Below are positions 1 through 7,224 of a stretch of DNA of 43,794 nt, piece by piece; the stretch's first letter is position 1; each line of letters opens with the position of its first letter. The DNA is from a virus. The notes beneath the pieces were generated by a model that was not told the origin of the DNA, ran no database searches, and saw only the letters and a list, made by a program, of their open reading frames with translations. The position numbers were made by a program, and so were the translations under genes. The DNA is taken from positions 1 through 43,794 of IMG/VR virus record IMGVR_UViG_3300020438_000077; one strand, given 5' to 3'.

Positions 1-520
1 TATCTTGGAATTGGTATCTTGCTAATGCAGCTACTGTACCATCAGCACCGCCATAACCAGCACCACCACCACTATCCTTACTACCTGGTGTACTTACAGT
101 AGTACTACCTGACTTACCTTTACCTAATTGGAAAACATCAGCATTTCTCATATATGATTGTGGGTTAGTTGCACCTAAATTATTTTCTAATCTAGAAATA
201 ACTTGCATCCAATCTTCAAAAGCATTTCTTATAGCAAAGTTTTCATCATTGATTACTGTAATGCTCCAGTTTTCAATTGTTCTGTCTCCAGCAACTTTAA
301 AGATTCTTCCTCTGAAAGGAACATCTATATTTGCTATATTTGAAGCAGGTAAAGATGATGCTTTACACATGAACTTAAAGTTCTCTGCACTCCAAGGTGC
401 AGCTCCTGCCATTGAAGACTCTGTAAATACAACCTCAAAGAGATTGGGTCTTGCACCGCCACCCAGTAACGAAGATTTAAAATCCGATACTGTGCGATTT
501 TCTCTGTTTGCTAGGGCCAT
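1..520 (-). CDS. 19: Tail tube protein gp19 (partial, runs off left edge)
   Basis: This is the N-terminal part, about 173 residues, of the tail tube protein whose stacked hexameric rings form the inner tube of the contractile tail. The reading starts MALANRENRTVSDFKS and includes ARPNLFEV, FKFMCKASSLPAS, KVAGDRTIENWSITVINDE and NAFEDWMQ. These match, in order, T4 gp19 segments as I remember them (ARPNLFQV, FTFQCKATALPAG, NVAGDRTFDDWTVTVMNDE). A good ribosome site, AGGAGGAT, lies upstream of the ATG. A Gly/Ser-rich stretch near residues 145-165 looks like an insertion relative to T4. The gene follows the sheath gene, as in T4, and continues beyond base 1, so its C-terminus cannot be judged. 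No NATAAATA late box precedes it, only a CTAAATA variant. Confidence 0.93.
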   Translation of the reverse strand, partial: MALANRENRTVSDFKSSLLGGGARPNLFEVVFTESSMAGAAPWSAENFKFMCKASSLPASNIANIDVPFRGRIFKVAGDRTIENWSITVINDENFAIRNAFEDWMQVISRLENNLGATNPQSYMRNADVFQLGKGKSGSTTVSTPGSKDSGGGAGYGGADGTVAALARYQFQD

Positions 521-556
521 TAGTAGGTATCCTCCTGTGTTATTTAGAAATTAGAA

Positions 557-2746
557 TTAAACTCGACCTGCTACTTCCTCGAAACTAACGCCTGTGCGTG
601 TAGCAACGAAAGTAAGAGTAACATAGTTGATTGACTTCGCAGGCTTCAGGAAGATGTCTGCTCGGAATTCATTATTATCAATAACATCAGGTGTGTTGTT
701 TGTGGTATCACAAATAACTAGGAATCCGTAGAGTCCTCTTTTTGCCTGAACATCACGAAGGTATGGTTCAACAATATTCTTAAAGTTTGCTCTTGTTAAC
801 TCGTCATTGAGTTCAAAGAGTTGTGCTTCTGCTGCACTCTGTAATGCTTGCTCGATTGTAAGGAACAAACGACGAACGTTAATTCTATCAAACGCAGATG
901 CATATCCTAGAGCAGTCTTATCACCAAAGAGTAATGTTCCAACTCCAGGTTGGGTAACAATTGAGTTAACTCTTAATGGATATAGAAGATCTCTCTGTGC
1001 CTTATTAGGATTATATGCAAGTTTAATTGCATTATTAATAACACCACGCTGTTGTCCAGCAGGAGAGAACCAAGGATATGAATTTAATGATGTGCGAGCC
1101 ATTAGACCAGCAACGTCAGCATTAGTTGGAATCCAACGGAACTTGTTGTTGAATCTATCATATGTGTACTTGTATCCACTATCAAATACTGCATAAGATG
1201 AAGATGCTAGTGAACTAAAGTAGTTGGTTAGATTTGTTGTCTGAGTATCACTATTTGAAACTCCAACAAGGTTTGATCTATGTGGTCCAACAGTTGCCAT
1301 ACAATCCTTTCTTGCATTTGCAATAGAGATTACATAGTTTGCTTTTGCTTGTGAATCACCTTCTGAATCACATCCTGGACCCATAATTAGGTAATCAACT
1401 TCTACTTCATCTTCATTAGAGAATAGTCCGTAAGTGGTAATTAAATCACCAAGTGCAGCTTTCTGTCCACCAGCAGCAGAGTAATCAACACCGCCTCCTA
1501 ATGTATATGTAATATTTCCAACTGAAGCAAAGTTAACTCCTTGAGCATTTTGACCCCAGATACCGTCTCCAGCACTAACTTGTGTCCATCCACCTAAAGC
1601 AGTGAATCCACCAGCAGCAGGAGCTGTCTTGTTATATTCATCAATACCGCTACCAGGATTACCACCAGCGTATACATTCTCAGAATATAATGATAGGTAA
1701 TCTTCGTACCAAATCTTCTGAGGTGAATTTACATCTGACTGAGCATCAAGTGCCTTAGAAAGATATGTATGCTTCTCAAGAATCGATCCTGTAACTCCTG
1801 TTACTTCTCCTAAATCATCAACAATTACTACGTGAGTAGCATCATTCTTACCACTTCTATCAAGAGAATACTTGTTAGTTGTTGGTTTTGCAGCAATAGA
1901 CTTCCAATAAACTGTTGAGTTAGTTAACCCAAGAGTTTGTGCATCGTACCAGTCAGCAGTAGCAGTTACTGCAGTTGCACCAGTACCTACAACAGCACCA
2001 CTTGCCTTATGGAATACAACATTACCAGTAGCAAATGATGCATATGAAGCACCTTCTGCATAATCGATTGCTGTGGCAGTTCCAGCAGAATCAACTCTTT
2101 CTACAACTTTAACTTGTACTGCACTTGAACCTGCAGTAGCACTTGTAGTAACACCAGTTATAATACCTTTAATGTAACCACTGAAGAGTGATGTGCTTCC
2201 TGTTCCTGGAAGTACTACATCTGTAACTGCTTGTGTTATACCGTATCCAACAGTAGCACCAAGACCTGCTAAGTTAACACTAGCAAAATTAAGTGTTTGG
2301 TCTGCTAAGTTGTCAATAGTACAAATCTTAAGACTGTTTGCCCAAGTACCAGGAGTCTTTGCAGAGAATACAAAGTTTGTTGCTTCTGTAAAATTGTTTA
2401 AATAGTCGTCGTAATTTTTAATCTTAAGTGAAGCGGATGCTTGACCAACTCCAGCATTAGCATTCTTAAGTGTAGTGCCATCTGCTCTACCTACTTTAAG
2501 AACTCCTCCATATGAAAGATAAGATGCAGCACTCATCCAGTAAGAATACTGTGCATCTGTGGAAATGGGCTTACCAAATGTATTGATAAGTTCCTGTTCA
2601 GTAGTTATATTCACCAAGTCGTCAACTGGACCTTGTGGGAATGGTCCCGCAATGCCTCCTATGTTGTCTAATACATTATCAGCTCTCCCTACTGTTAAAT
2701 CAACCTCCCTAGTCAGTACACCAGGAGATAATTGAGGAGTCGCCAT
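557..2746 (-). CDS. 18: Tail sheath protein gp18
   Basis: This is the contractile sheath protein of the myovirus tail. It polymerises around the gp19 tube and contracts at infection. The 729 residues are somewhat longer than T4 gp18 (about 659). The N-terminus, MATPQLSPGVLTREVDLT, is the typical sheath start (SPGV.TRE.D). The C-terminal third has the conserved sheath core: YPWFSPAGQQRGVINN, NSIVTQPGVGTLLFGDKT, INVRRLFLTIEQAL and FEEVAGRV at the end. The middle, roughly residues 180-300, is Ala/Thr/Val-rich and is probably a surface-exposed variable domain. The start ATG has a GGAGA ribosome site, and a late-promoter box lies 38 nt upstream. It is followed by gp19, the T4 order. Confidence 0.97.
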   Translation of the reverse strand: MATPQLSPGVLTREVDLTVGRADNVLDNIGGIAGPFPQGPVDDLVNITTEQELINTFGKPISTDAQYSYWMSAASYLSYGGVLKVGRADGTTLKNANAGVGQASASLKIKNYDDYLNNFTEATNFVFSAKTPGTWANSLKICTIDNLADQTLNFASVNLAGLGATVGYGITQAVTDVVLPGTGSTSLFSGYIKGIITGVTTSATAGSSAVQVKVVERVDSAGTATAIDYAEGASYASFATGNVVFHKASGAVVGTGATAVTATADWYDAQTLGLTNSTVYWKSIAAKPTTNKYSLDRSGKNDATHVVIVDDLGEVTGVTGSILEKHTYLSKALDAQSDVNSPQKIWYEDYLSLYSENVYAGGNPGSGIDEYNKTAPAAGGFTALGGWTQVSAGDGIWGQNAQGVNFASVGNITYTLGGGVDYSAAGGQKAALGDLITTYGLFSNEDEVEVDYLIMGPGCDSEGDSQAKANYVISIANARKDCMATVGPHRSNLVGVSNSDTQTTNLTNYFSSLASSSYAVFDSGYKYTYDRFNNKFRWIPTNADVAGLMARTSLNSYPWFSPAGQQRGVINNAIKLAYNPNKAQRDLLYPLRVNSIVTQPGVGTLLFGDKTALGYASAFDRINVRRLFLTIEQALQSAAEAQLFELNDELTRANFKNIVEPYLRDVQAKRGLYGFLVICDTTNNTPDVIDNNEFRADIFLKPAKSINYVTLTFVATRTGVSFEEVAGRV

Positions 2747-2783
2747 GTTTTCTGTCTCCGAATTTCTCAGTTTAACGTGAAAT

Positions 2784-2791
2784 TATTTATT
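2784..2791 (-). promoter_or_regulatory. T4-type late promoter box (AATAAATA) for gp18-gp19
   Basis: The minus strand reads AATAAATA, matching the NATAAATA late-promoter element of T4-like cyanophages (T4 consensus TATAAATA). That element is recognised by a phage late sigma factor with the sliding clamp. The box lies in the 95-bp gap between gp17 and gp18, 38 nt upstream of the gp18 ATG. Confidence 0.7.
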
Positions 2792-2841
2792 TAAAACTTT
2801 ATTTTCAGGGGGTAAAAATGCATGAATCATTCGTGAACACC

Positions 2842-4509
2842 TTACATATAGTCCCACATATAGTTCATTCCACCACCTTTATCTCCATATTCATCTGAAA
2901 ACCATCTATCCCCATCCTTATCCACAAACGATTCCTCACCACTTACACCATCACTAAGAAACCCAAAAGGTGCCATATCTTGCTCTATCTGATTCTTTTG
3001 CTCTTCATATAATCTCTTTCTAACATCTTGGTCAGTAAGTTCCTTAAAGTAATCTTGTGCCACTAACCATGCATATATTACCAAACACATAGCAAGGTCA
3101 TCATTACATCCTTCTTCTGCCTCAAATGAATTACTTTTCTGAATGAATGTAGTCAATTCACTCATAATATCATAATCAGTAAACAGAAGTTTATTTTCTT
3201 CTATTAATGTTTTTAAGTTAAGAGAACCTACCTTCTTAACTGTTTTAGACATCTTAACTCCTAATTGAGTCTTCTTACCAGAAAATCCTTGACCAACAAC
3301 CTGTCCTGCTCTTCCTCTCATAGAAGACATAAGTAAATTTTTATATTCCAAATCAAAGTTTAATATAGATGCTACTTGATCTCCAACATCATTCACTTCA
3401 CATAAAACAAATGCGTCATTATAACTTTTACCTACTTCTTCAATAACACTTGGAAATAGCATAGGTTTAATTTCATTATTTCTATACTTTGCTACTACAC
3501 AATGCGGAAATTCAGTTATGTCAATAACTACAAAAGCAGAATAATCTTTTGATACTCCTCTTGCTACATCAACTGTTATTACATAATCATGAGTTTTTTG
3601 AGGATCAACATATACATCCAATCCAGCACTAGTAGTTCTTGGTTGTTCATATATTAAAGTTCTTAATTTACTTGGTGCAATAAGAGTATCAACAGAACCT
3701 AAAAACTCACATTCAAACTCAATCTTAAACTGTTGTTCGGATGTGTTTGCAATAGTTTGTCTCTTCCATTCAGAATCTCTACCTGGAACTTCTGACCAAT
3801 GAACATCAGTTGGTACATATTCATTCTTACCTTTCTCTGCGTCGTGCCAATACCTATAGAAATGATTCATCCCGTGAGGGGTTGAAACCATTATTACTTT
3901 TGTGCTTTTACCAGAAGTAATAGTAGGATAAACACTAGCAAAGAAAGACTCAGCGATGTGATTGGGAACAAAAGCAAACTCATCCAAGAAAAGGATGTTG
4001 AAAGACATACCCCGAACAGCACTAGCAGAAGTTGATGCTGCCAATATTTTACTACCATTTTCTAACTCCAGTGAACCTTTATTCCATGATATGATTCCTT
4101 GTTGCATCCATTTAGGTAAATTCTCATAAGCAGTCTGCAATCTACCTAGTAAGTCTCTGGCAGTTGCTGCTTTGTTAGCAAGAATACCAATGTTTACATT
4201 ATCATTAAACACTGCATAATGTAAAAGGTATGATACCGACGTTGTAGACTTACCAGTCTGTCGAGGCATCTTACATATATTGAATCTATTATCGTGAAAG
4301 TTTTTTATTAATTTTTGCTGAAAATCATAAGGTTGAAAAGGTACAAGACCTTCATCCAAACTCACAATCTTTACATGTTGCTTTGCAAAATATACAGGGT
4401 CATTCTTACATGCCATAAACTCAAGGATTTGATCCTTGGTAAATTCTTGCTGAACATTCGCTTTTTTTAAAAGCGGATTGCCTAGATATACTTGGTCTTG
4501 TACTGGCAT
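2842..4509 (-). CDS. 17: Terminase large subunit gp17
   Basis: This is the ATP-driven DNA packaging motor and headful nuclease, which docks on the portal during head filling. Of 555 residues, the N-terminal ATPase has Walker A PRQTGKST (about 82-89), Walker B NILFLDE (about 171-177) and coupling motif MVSTPHG (about 207-213). The C-terminal RNase-H-like nuclease has the expected acidic residues: D314 in VDVARG, E371/D374 in CEVNDVGD, and D470/D471 in NDDLAM. The length is close to T4 gp17 (610). The gene starts 1 nt after the DUF192 gene ends, so the two are probably co-transcribed. Unlike in T4, it is not next to gp16, which lies about 6.6 kb away. Confidence 0.97.
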   Translation of the reverse strand: MPVQDQVYLGNPLLKKANVQQEFTKDQILEFMACKNDPVYFAKQHVKIVSLDEGLVPFQPYDFQQKLIKNFHDNRFNICKMPRQTGKSTTSVSYLLHYAVFNDNVNIGILANKAATARDLLGRLQTAYENLPKWMQQGIISWNKGSLELENGSKILAASTSASAVRGMSFNILFLDEFAFVPNHIAESFFASVYPTITSGKSTKVIMVSTPHGMNHFYRYWHDAEKGKNEYVPTDVHWSEVPGRDSEWKRQTIANTSEQQFKIEFECEFLGSVDTLIAPSKLRTLIYEQPRTTSAGLDVYVDPQKTHDYVITVDVARGVSKDYSAFVVIDITEFPHCVVAKYRNNEIKPMLFPSVIEEVGKSYNDAFVLCEVNDVGDQVASILNFDLEYKNLLMSSMRGRAGQVVGQGFSGKKTQLGVKMSKTVKKVGSLNLKTLIEENKLLFTDYDIMSELTTFIQKSNSFEAEEGCNDDLAMCLVIYAWLVAQDYFKELTDQDVRKRLYEEQKNQIEQDMAPFGFLSDGVSGEESFVDKDGDRWFSDEYGDKGGGMNYMWDYM

Positions 4510-4510
4510 A

Positions 4511-5194
4511 TCAATTCATTAATAAAGGATCACCTGGTTTATATGTAGACACTTGATAATTCCATATCTTAGCACCTGGATATACTTTATGAACTTGGTC
4601 TCTAATTTCTTTTCTTGATGGTGTTGTTACTTGAGGAAAAAATGTTTTAAGCATATAATTTGATCCTCTCCATGCCAAATACACATCAATTATATTTCCA
4701 ACTCTAGGAGCAATTCTAGTTGTTTCACTCAAATCCTCATAAGGAACATTTGATTTAGGTGAAACCATAGGTTCTGGTTTAATTATATCAACAGATTCAA
4801 TTTTTGTTGGATTAAAATCATCTCTCCAATCAGAAGTGTTATAATTATCAACTACCTGCTCAAGTATCTTATCACCCACATTTACATTATTCTCTTCAAA
4901 CCATCCTTTATTTACTTCTAAAGCATACTGAATTTCCCCATCCGAATATACTGGGATGAGGTTATGTGGTTTTAATTCTTTAATACTATCAATTGTCCCA
5001 TCTTCCTTAATGAATGCAATATCCAAAGGAATCTGAGTATCTTTCATATGAAAAGATTGTTGCTCTACACTATCAAATATAAACAACATACCACTATCTT
5101 CTTCCAGATTTTCTCTGAACATTAGTCCCAATTTAAACTCTACTGGAGAGTTGGGAACTTCTATATTAAGTGGTAGACTTATATGAATATTCAT
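4511..5194 (-). CDS. DUF192 domain protein with extra C-terminal domain
   Basis: Residues about 18-110 match the DUF192 family: LGLMFRENLEEDSGMLFIF, then SFHMKDTQIPLDIAFI, ALEVNKGWFEENN and VNVGDKI. The family has a small beta fold and its biochemical role is not established. Bacterial members often carry a signal peptide, and I see none here. Residues about 120-150 look like a linker. The last 75-80 residues (NIIDVYLAWRGSNYMLKTFF through KVYPGAKIWNYQV) form a separate short alpha/beta-looking domain that I do not recognise. The gene sits directly upstream of gp17 under its own late box, so expression during assembly is likely. Its virion or host role is unknown. A hairpin covers the region just upstream of its start. 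Confidence 0.82.
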   Translation of the reverse strand: MNIHISLPLNIEVPNSPVEFKLGLMFRENLEEDSGMLFIFDSVEQQSFHMKDTQIPLDIAFIKEDGTIDSIKELKPHNLIPVYSDGEIQYALEVNKGWFEENNVNVGDKILEQVVDNYNTSDWRDDFNPTKIESVDIIKPEPMVSPKSNVPYEDLSETTRIAPRVGNIIDVYLAWRGSNYMLKTFFPQVTTPSRKEIRDQVHKVYPGAKIWNYQVSTYKPGDPLLMN

Positions 5195-5198
5195 TATG

Positions 5199-5214
5199 GG
5201 TAAGCATCCTTACC
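5199..5214 (-). promoter_or_regulatory. Hairpin in the leader of the DUF192 gene
   Basis: There is a perfect 6-bp inverted repeat (GGTAAG / CTTACC) with a 4-nt loop, 4 nt upstream of the ATG at 5194 and just after the late box. It includes the only purine-rich stretch that could act as a ribosome site. Read on the plus strand the stem is followed by TTTTATTTAT and resembles a weak terminator. Its function is inferred only. Confidence 0.45.
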
Positions 5215-5216
5215 TT

Positions 5217-5540
5217 TTATTTATCAAATAAGTGGTGCTTAGATGTACCTGCATTGTCATTTGATATATCTCCTATTCCAGTTTCTTCAGTTTCTTCTAA
5301 CTCATAACTCCAATCTTCTATGACTGTATTAGAAAGCATTCTATCTGAAAGAAGATCCATTTCTTCTCTTGCTATCTCTTCACTCTCAGCATCAAACCAA
5401 AAATCAATTGCCTTACCAATCCTCAATAAATGTGGTTCAAGATTAGGGGCAACCATATGTATATTCTTCATAACTGCATTACCAGCAGCATCTGATACAG
5501 ACCCTCTTAGCCTAACATATACAAGTGCTTTAAATCTCAT
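5217..5540 (-). CDS. purS: PurS-like subunit of FGAM synthase
   Basis: PurS is the small subunit that joins PurL and PurQ to convert FGAR to FGAM in purine synthesis. From MRFKALVYVRLRGSVSDAAG through LLRIGKAIDFWFDA to the end of LSNTVIEDWSYELEE, the 107 residues follow the PurS pattern (K.KV.V.LK..V.DP.G, .R.GK.i......, L.N.viE.y..e.e) and its usual length of about 80-90, plus an acidic tail. I chose the ATG at 5540. It has a GGGAAAG ribosome site and gives the canonical N-terminus, whereas longer starts lack a site and overlap the upstream gene further. It overlaps the preceding 55-residue gene by 11 nt. As an auxiliary metabolic gene it could raise nucleotide supply through the host PurL/PurQ. 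Structural similarity alone does not prove the activity. Confidence 0.82.
   Translation of the reverse strand: MRFKALVYVRLRGSVSDAAGNAVMKNIHMVAPNLEPHLLRIGKAIDFWFDAESEEIAREEMDLLSDRMLSNTVIEDWSYELEETEETGIGDISNDNAGTSKHHLFDK
5218..5225 (-). promoter_or_regulatory. Late promoter box (GATAAATA) for DUF192-gp17
   Basis: GATAAATA on the minus strand overlaps the last codons and stop of purS and ends 24 nt upstream of the DUF192 start. Position and sequence fit a T4-type late promoter for the terminase unit. Confidence 0.65.
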
Positions 5541-5697
5541 TTCTTTCCCACTCCGTTGAATCATATTCAATCACAATTTTTTTATATTGACGACCTGTAC
5601 TTTCATAGACTTCTCTTCTCTCCATTGTTCCACCCAACTCAGCAGTAATAGTTAAAAGTTCTGCTATTAAATCTCCATCATTCATTTTATTTTTCAT
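5530..5697 (-). CDS. Small protein of 55 residues, unrecognised
   Basis: This reading begins MKNKMNDGDLIAEL and contains MERREVYESTGRQYKKIVIE, ending in WERNEI. It is polar and charged, with no membrane segment or signal peptide. The start ATG overlaps the stop of the preceding gene as TAATG, and its own stop overlaps the purS start. This tight packing is typical of translationally coupled phage genes and is the main support for it being real. A second possible start is the internal Met at residue 5. I do not recognise a family; the surroundings suggest only late co-expression with Ycf35 and PurS. Confidence 0.65.
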   Translation of the reverse strand: MKNKMNDGDLIAELLTITAELGGTMERREVYESTGRQYKKIVIEYDSTEWERNEI

Positions 5698-5846
5698 TAA
5701 AATTGTTTAGGATGTGTTACTACATCACCATGTATCTCACCAATATCATCTATGTGTGCATGGTCAATATCAACATGTAATCCTTTTTCATAAAAGTCTG
5801 CAATTCTCTCTAGAGCATTTGCAATACGATTCAAATCATCACTCAT
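5697..5846 (-). CDS. Small protein of 49 residues, unrecognised
   Basis: The reading MSDDLNRIANALERIADFYE is an amphipathic helix with heptad-like spacing. It is followed by a His/Asp-rich tail (HVDIDHAHIDDIGEIHGD) that could bind a metal, though this is only a compositional impression. The ATG overlaps the Ycf35 stop as ATGA, and its stop overlaps the next start as TAATG, so it sits in a chain of coupled genes. No family is recognised. Confidence 0.65.
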   Translation of the reverse strand: MSDDLNRIANALERIADFYEKGLHVDIDHAHIDDIGEIHGDVVTHPKQF

Positions 5847-6232
5847 ACCCACCTCGTTACTGTAAGTTCAATGCTATTATCATCCATCTCCCACTCTTCG
5901 TCAACCTTAAATCCTAATTCCTTAACAGTATTATGTAAAGTCATACGTGCATACTGCTGATTTACTTTATCCATCAACCTTTCTACAGGAACTGGTTGAT
6001 TCCAAGTCTCTAAATCAGCAACTAATTCATAGTTACCTGTCATTGGATTCATACGAAATCCAATATCAGTTCCAATAGCAAGTTCTGCTTCTACTGTTTC
6101 GTGCCCAATACCATGATTACCAGTTACTCTAAGTTCTTGGTCTTGTTTTACATCATACTGAAGTATCTCCAGTGCCTCCTGTAATTGTGACTTGTCCTTG
6201 AGTTTTGTTTTGATTGTGCTGAAGTGCGACAT
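5843..6232 (-). CDS. ycf35: Ycf35-like protein (DUF1257)
   Basis: The 129 residues start MSHFSTIKTKLKDKSQLQEAL and contain DIGFRMNPMTGNYELVADL. Both are hallmarks of the DUF1257/Ycf35 family found in cyanobacteria and algal plastids. The middle has the expected AELAIGTDIGF segment and the C-terminus a conserved YARMTLHNTVKELGF helix. The molecular function of the family is unknown to me. The presence of this gene is the best single clue that the host is a cyanobacterium. Its first 80 nt overlap the 3' end of the DUF2997 gene in another frame. The conserved N-terminus shows that the start is correct and the overlap real. No ribosome site is visible, so coupled translation is likely. Confidence 0.88.
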   Translation of the reverse strand: MSHFSTIKTKLKDKSQLQEALEILQYDVKQDQELRVTGNHGIGHETVEAELAIGTDIGFRMNPMTGNYELVADLETWNQPVPVERLMDKVNQQYARMTLHNTVKELGFKVDEEWEMDDNSIELTVTRWV

Positions 6233-6398
6233 TGTTAGAATAAAATTCGGGTTTAAATTGACGAGTTTCTAAAACTCCAAGTTTCTTCTCTATAGATTCA
6301 GTAAGTTCTACACACTGATGAGAAGTAAATCCAGTAGCTTCCTCAGTTACATAACCATCTTGTCTGATGGTGAACTTAAGAGTCTGTTGTTCGGGCAT
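6153..6398 (-). CDS. DUF2997 family protein, partner of Ycf35
   Basis: The 81 residues include TLKFTIRQDGYVTEEATGF, HQCVELTESIEKKLG and RQFKPEFY. This matches the small DUF2997 family, which in cyanobacteria commonly neighbours ycf35. The known family ends soon after KPEFY, so the last 20-25 residues, read through the start of the Ycf35 gene, are probably a free tail. The ATG at 6398 gives MPEQQTLKF, and an ATG two codons upstream at 6404 is equally possible. A late box lies about 30 nt upstream. Retention of the pair in one phage cluster suggests they act together, but the function is unknown. Confidence 0.78.
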   Translation of the reverse strand: MPEQQTLKFTIRQDGYVTEEATGFTSHQCVELTESIEKKLGVLETRQFKPEFYSNNVALQHNQNKTQGQVTITGGTGDTSV

Positions 6399-6427
6399 AA
6401 TCATCCACAACTAATATTATTATAGCA

Positions 6428-6435
6428 TATTTATT
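6428..6435 (-). promoter_or_regulatory. Late promoter box (AATAAATA) for the accessory cluster
   Basis: AATAAATA on the minus strand lies just after the stop of the Gly-rich gene and 30 nt before the DUF2997 start. A TATAAT at 6419-6424 is also present but has no matching -35, so the late box is the better explanation. Confidence 0.6.
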
Positions 6436-6437
6436 GC

Positions 6438-6731
6438 TCAACCGCCATTACCACCGCCACCACCATTTCCACCGCCGCCATTACCACCACCATTACCGCT
6501 AGAACCGTTACCACCATTTCCATTCCCATTAGCATGTCCGTTACCATTTCCATTCCCATTAGAACCATTCTTTTTAGAATCATCATGGTCATGTGCTAGA
6601 TGTCCACCTCTACCTACATGATAACCTAGAGGAATTTTTTTGCATTTTTTATCTTGGAAGCACCAATATTGCCCAGAAGGACAGGTCTTTGCTTCGGTTG
6701 CTTCATCCATAAATTTAGAAAAGTTTTTCAT
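6438..6731 (-). CDS. Cys-containing Gly/Asn-rich small protein
   Basis: This 97-residue protein has two parts. Residues about 1-52 include TCPSGQYWCFQDKKCKKIP, a three-cysteine CP.G..WC....KC..IP motif that I associate with small proteins of marine T4-like phages, followed by GYHVGRGGHLAHDHDD. Residues 53-97 are almost only Gly, Asn and Ser, with (GN)n giving way to (GGN)n. The Gly tail is low-complexity and could be a flexible linker or polyglycine-type surface element. The ATG overlaps the stop of the previous gene as ATGA. It follows the fibre operon, so a virion role is plausible but unproven. Confidence 0.75.
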   Translation of the reverse strand: MKNFSKFMDEATEAKTCPSGQYWCFQDKKCKKIPLGYHVGRGGHLAHDHDDSKKNGSNGNGNGNGHANGNGNGGNGSSGNGGGNGGGGNGGGGGNGG

Positions 6732-6898
6732 AGTCCTATAATGGTTAATGGATCAGAAGTAACTGTTGCTATTCCTGTACTGGTAAGTTTTACCCGATTA
6801 CTCTGAAAGTTTAGTTCTTTCATATTACCAAGGCTAGTTCCGTCACTAGCAATACCAACTTGCCCAGAACCGTTAATTTGACTGAGAAGTCTAGGCAT
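6728..6898 (-). CDS. Small protein of 56 residues, possible virion component
   Basis: I start at MPRLLSQINGSGQVGIASDG (ATG at 6898), overlapping the previous stop by 8 nt. Longer starts would run further into the upstream gene. The rest is beta-rich with short turns (NVLSQ-like strands, VKLTSTGIATVTSDP) and contains the TGIATVT pattern typical of fibre and structural proteins of this phage. It ends SDPLTIIGL. No named family is recognised. It lies in a chain of small genes after the fibre gene, overlapping both neighbours. Confidence 0.65.
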   Translation of the reverse strand: MPRLLSQINGSGQVGIASDGTSLGNMKELNFQSNRVKLTSTGIATVTSDPLTIIGL

Positions 6899-7223
6899 TT
6901 GCAGTCTCCAATACAGAAACAATAACTTTCAAAGTACTATTGTCACCTGCTTGACCCACAATATAGTCACTAGTTTCTAACACTAATTTTCCATCTAGGG
7001 GAATATAAGCATCAGCAACAGGAACAGTTGCTCCTTTAATTATTTCTGTAGTGGTAGAAGTTCTTACATGAGACATAGTAATAGTTGTAGCTGCTGAACC
7101 ATAATTGGTTACGTGAGCATACAAAACTATTCCTGTATAACCTGTAGGAGCAGTATACACTGTTTGACTACTTGTAGTAAGTTCTTTCGTAAATGTTTTA
7201 AATCTGTTTAGTGCTAATGCCAT
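6891..7223 (-). CDS. Small beta-rich structural-like protein (110 aa)
   Basis: The protein starts MALALNRFKTFTKELTTSSQ and continues with VYTAPTGYTGIVLYAHVTN, then VPVADAYIPLDGKLVLETSD and LKVIVSVLETANA. This alternating strand/turn pattern, with an N-terminal amphipathic stretch, resembles small phage head or fibre accessory proteins. The T.vYtaP.g.tg.vl.ahvtN pattern recurs in phage structural proteins of unknown role. It begins 1 nt after the long fibre gene, so the two are co-transcribed. A fibre-tip or accessory role is inference from position. Confidence 0.7.
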   Translation of the reverse strand: MALALNRFKTFTKELTTSSQTVYTAPTGYTGIVLYAHVTNYGSAATTITMSHVRTSTTTEIIKGATVPVADAYIPLDGKLVLETSDYIVGQAGDNSTLKVIVSVLETANA

Positions 7224-7224
7224 A

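Noticed and set aside
249-554. Plus-strand open reading of 101 codons over the left end
   Set aside because: It lies antisense to the clear gp19 and to the gp18-gp19 gap, and its product has no protein-like pattern.
5541-5570. Longer N-terminus of PurS
   Set aside because: It needs a TTG or weak ATG start without ribosome site. The ATG at 5540 has GGGAAAG and gives the family N-terminus.
6419-6424. TATAAT as a sigma-70 promoter before the DUF2997 gene
   Set aside because: No -35-like hexamer lies at 16-18 nt; the adjacent AATAAATA late box explains the site better.
6438-6560. Simple-sequence repeats as a DNA element in the Gly-rich gene
   Set aside because: The ACC/GCC triplet runs are explained by the Gly/Asn codons of the protein tail.
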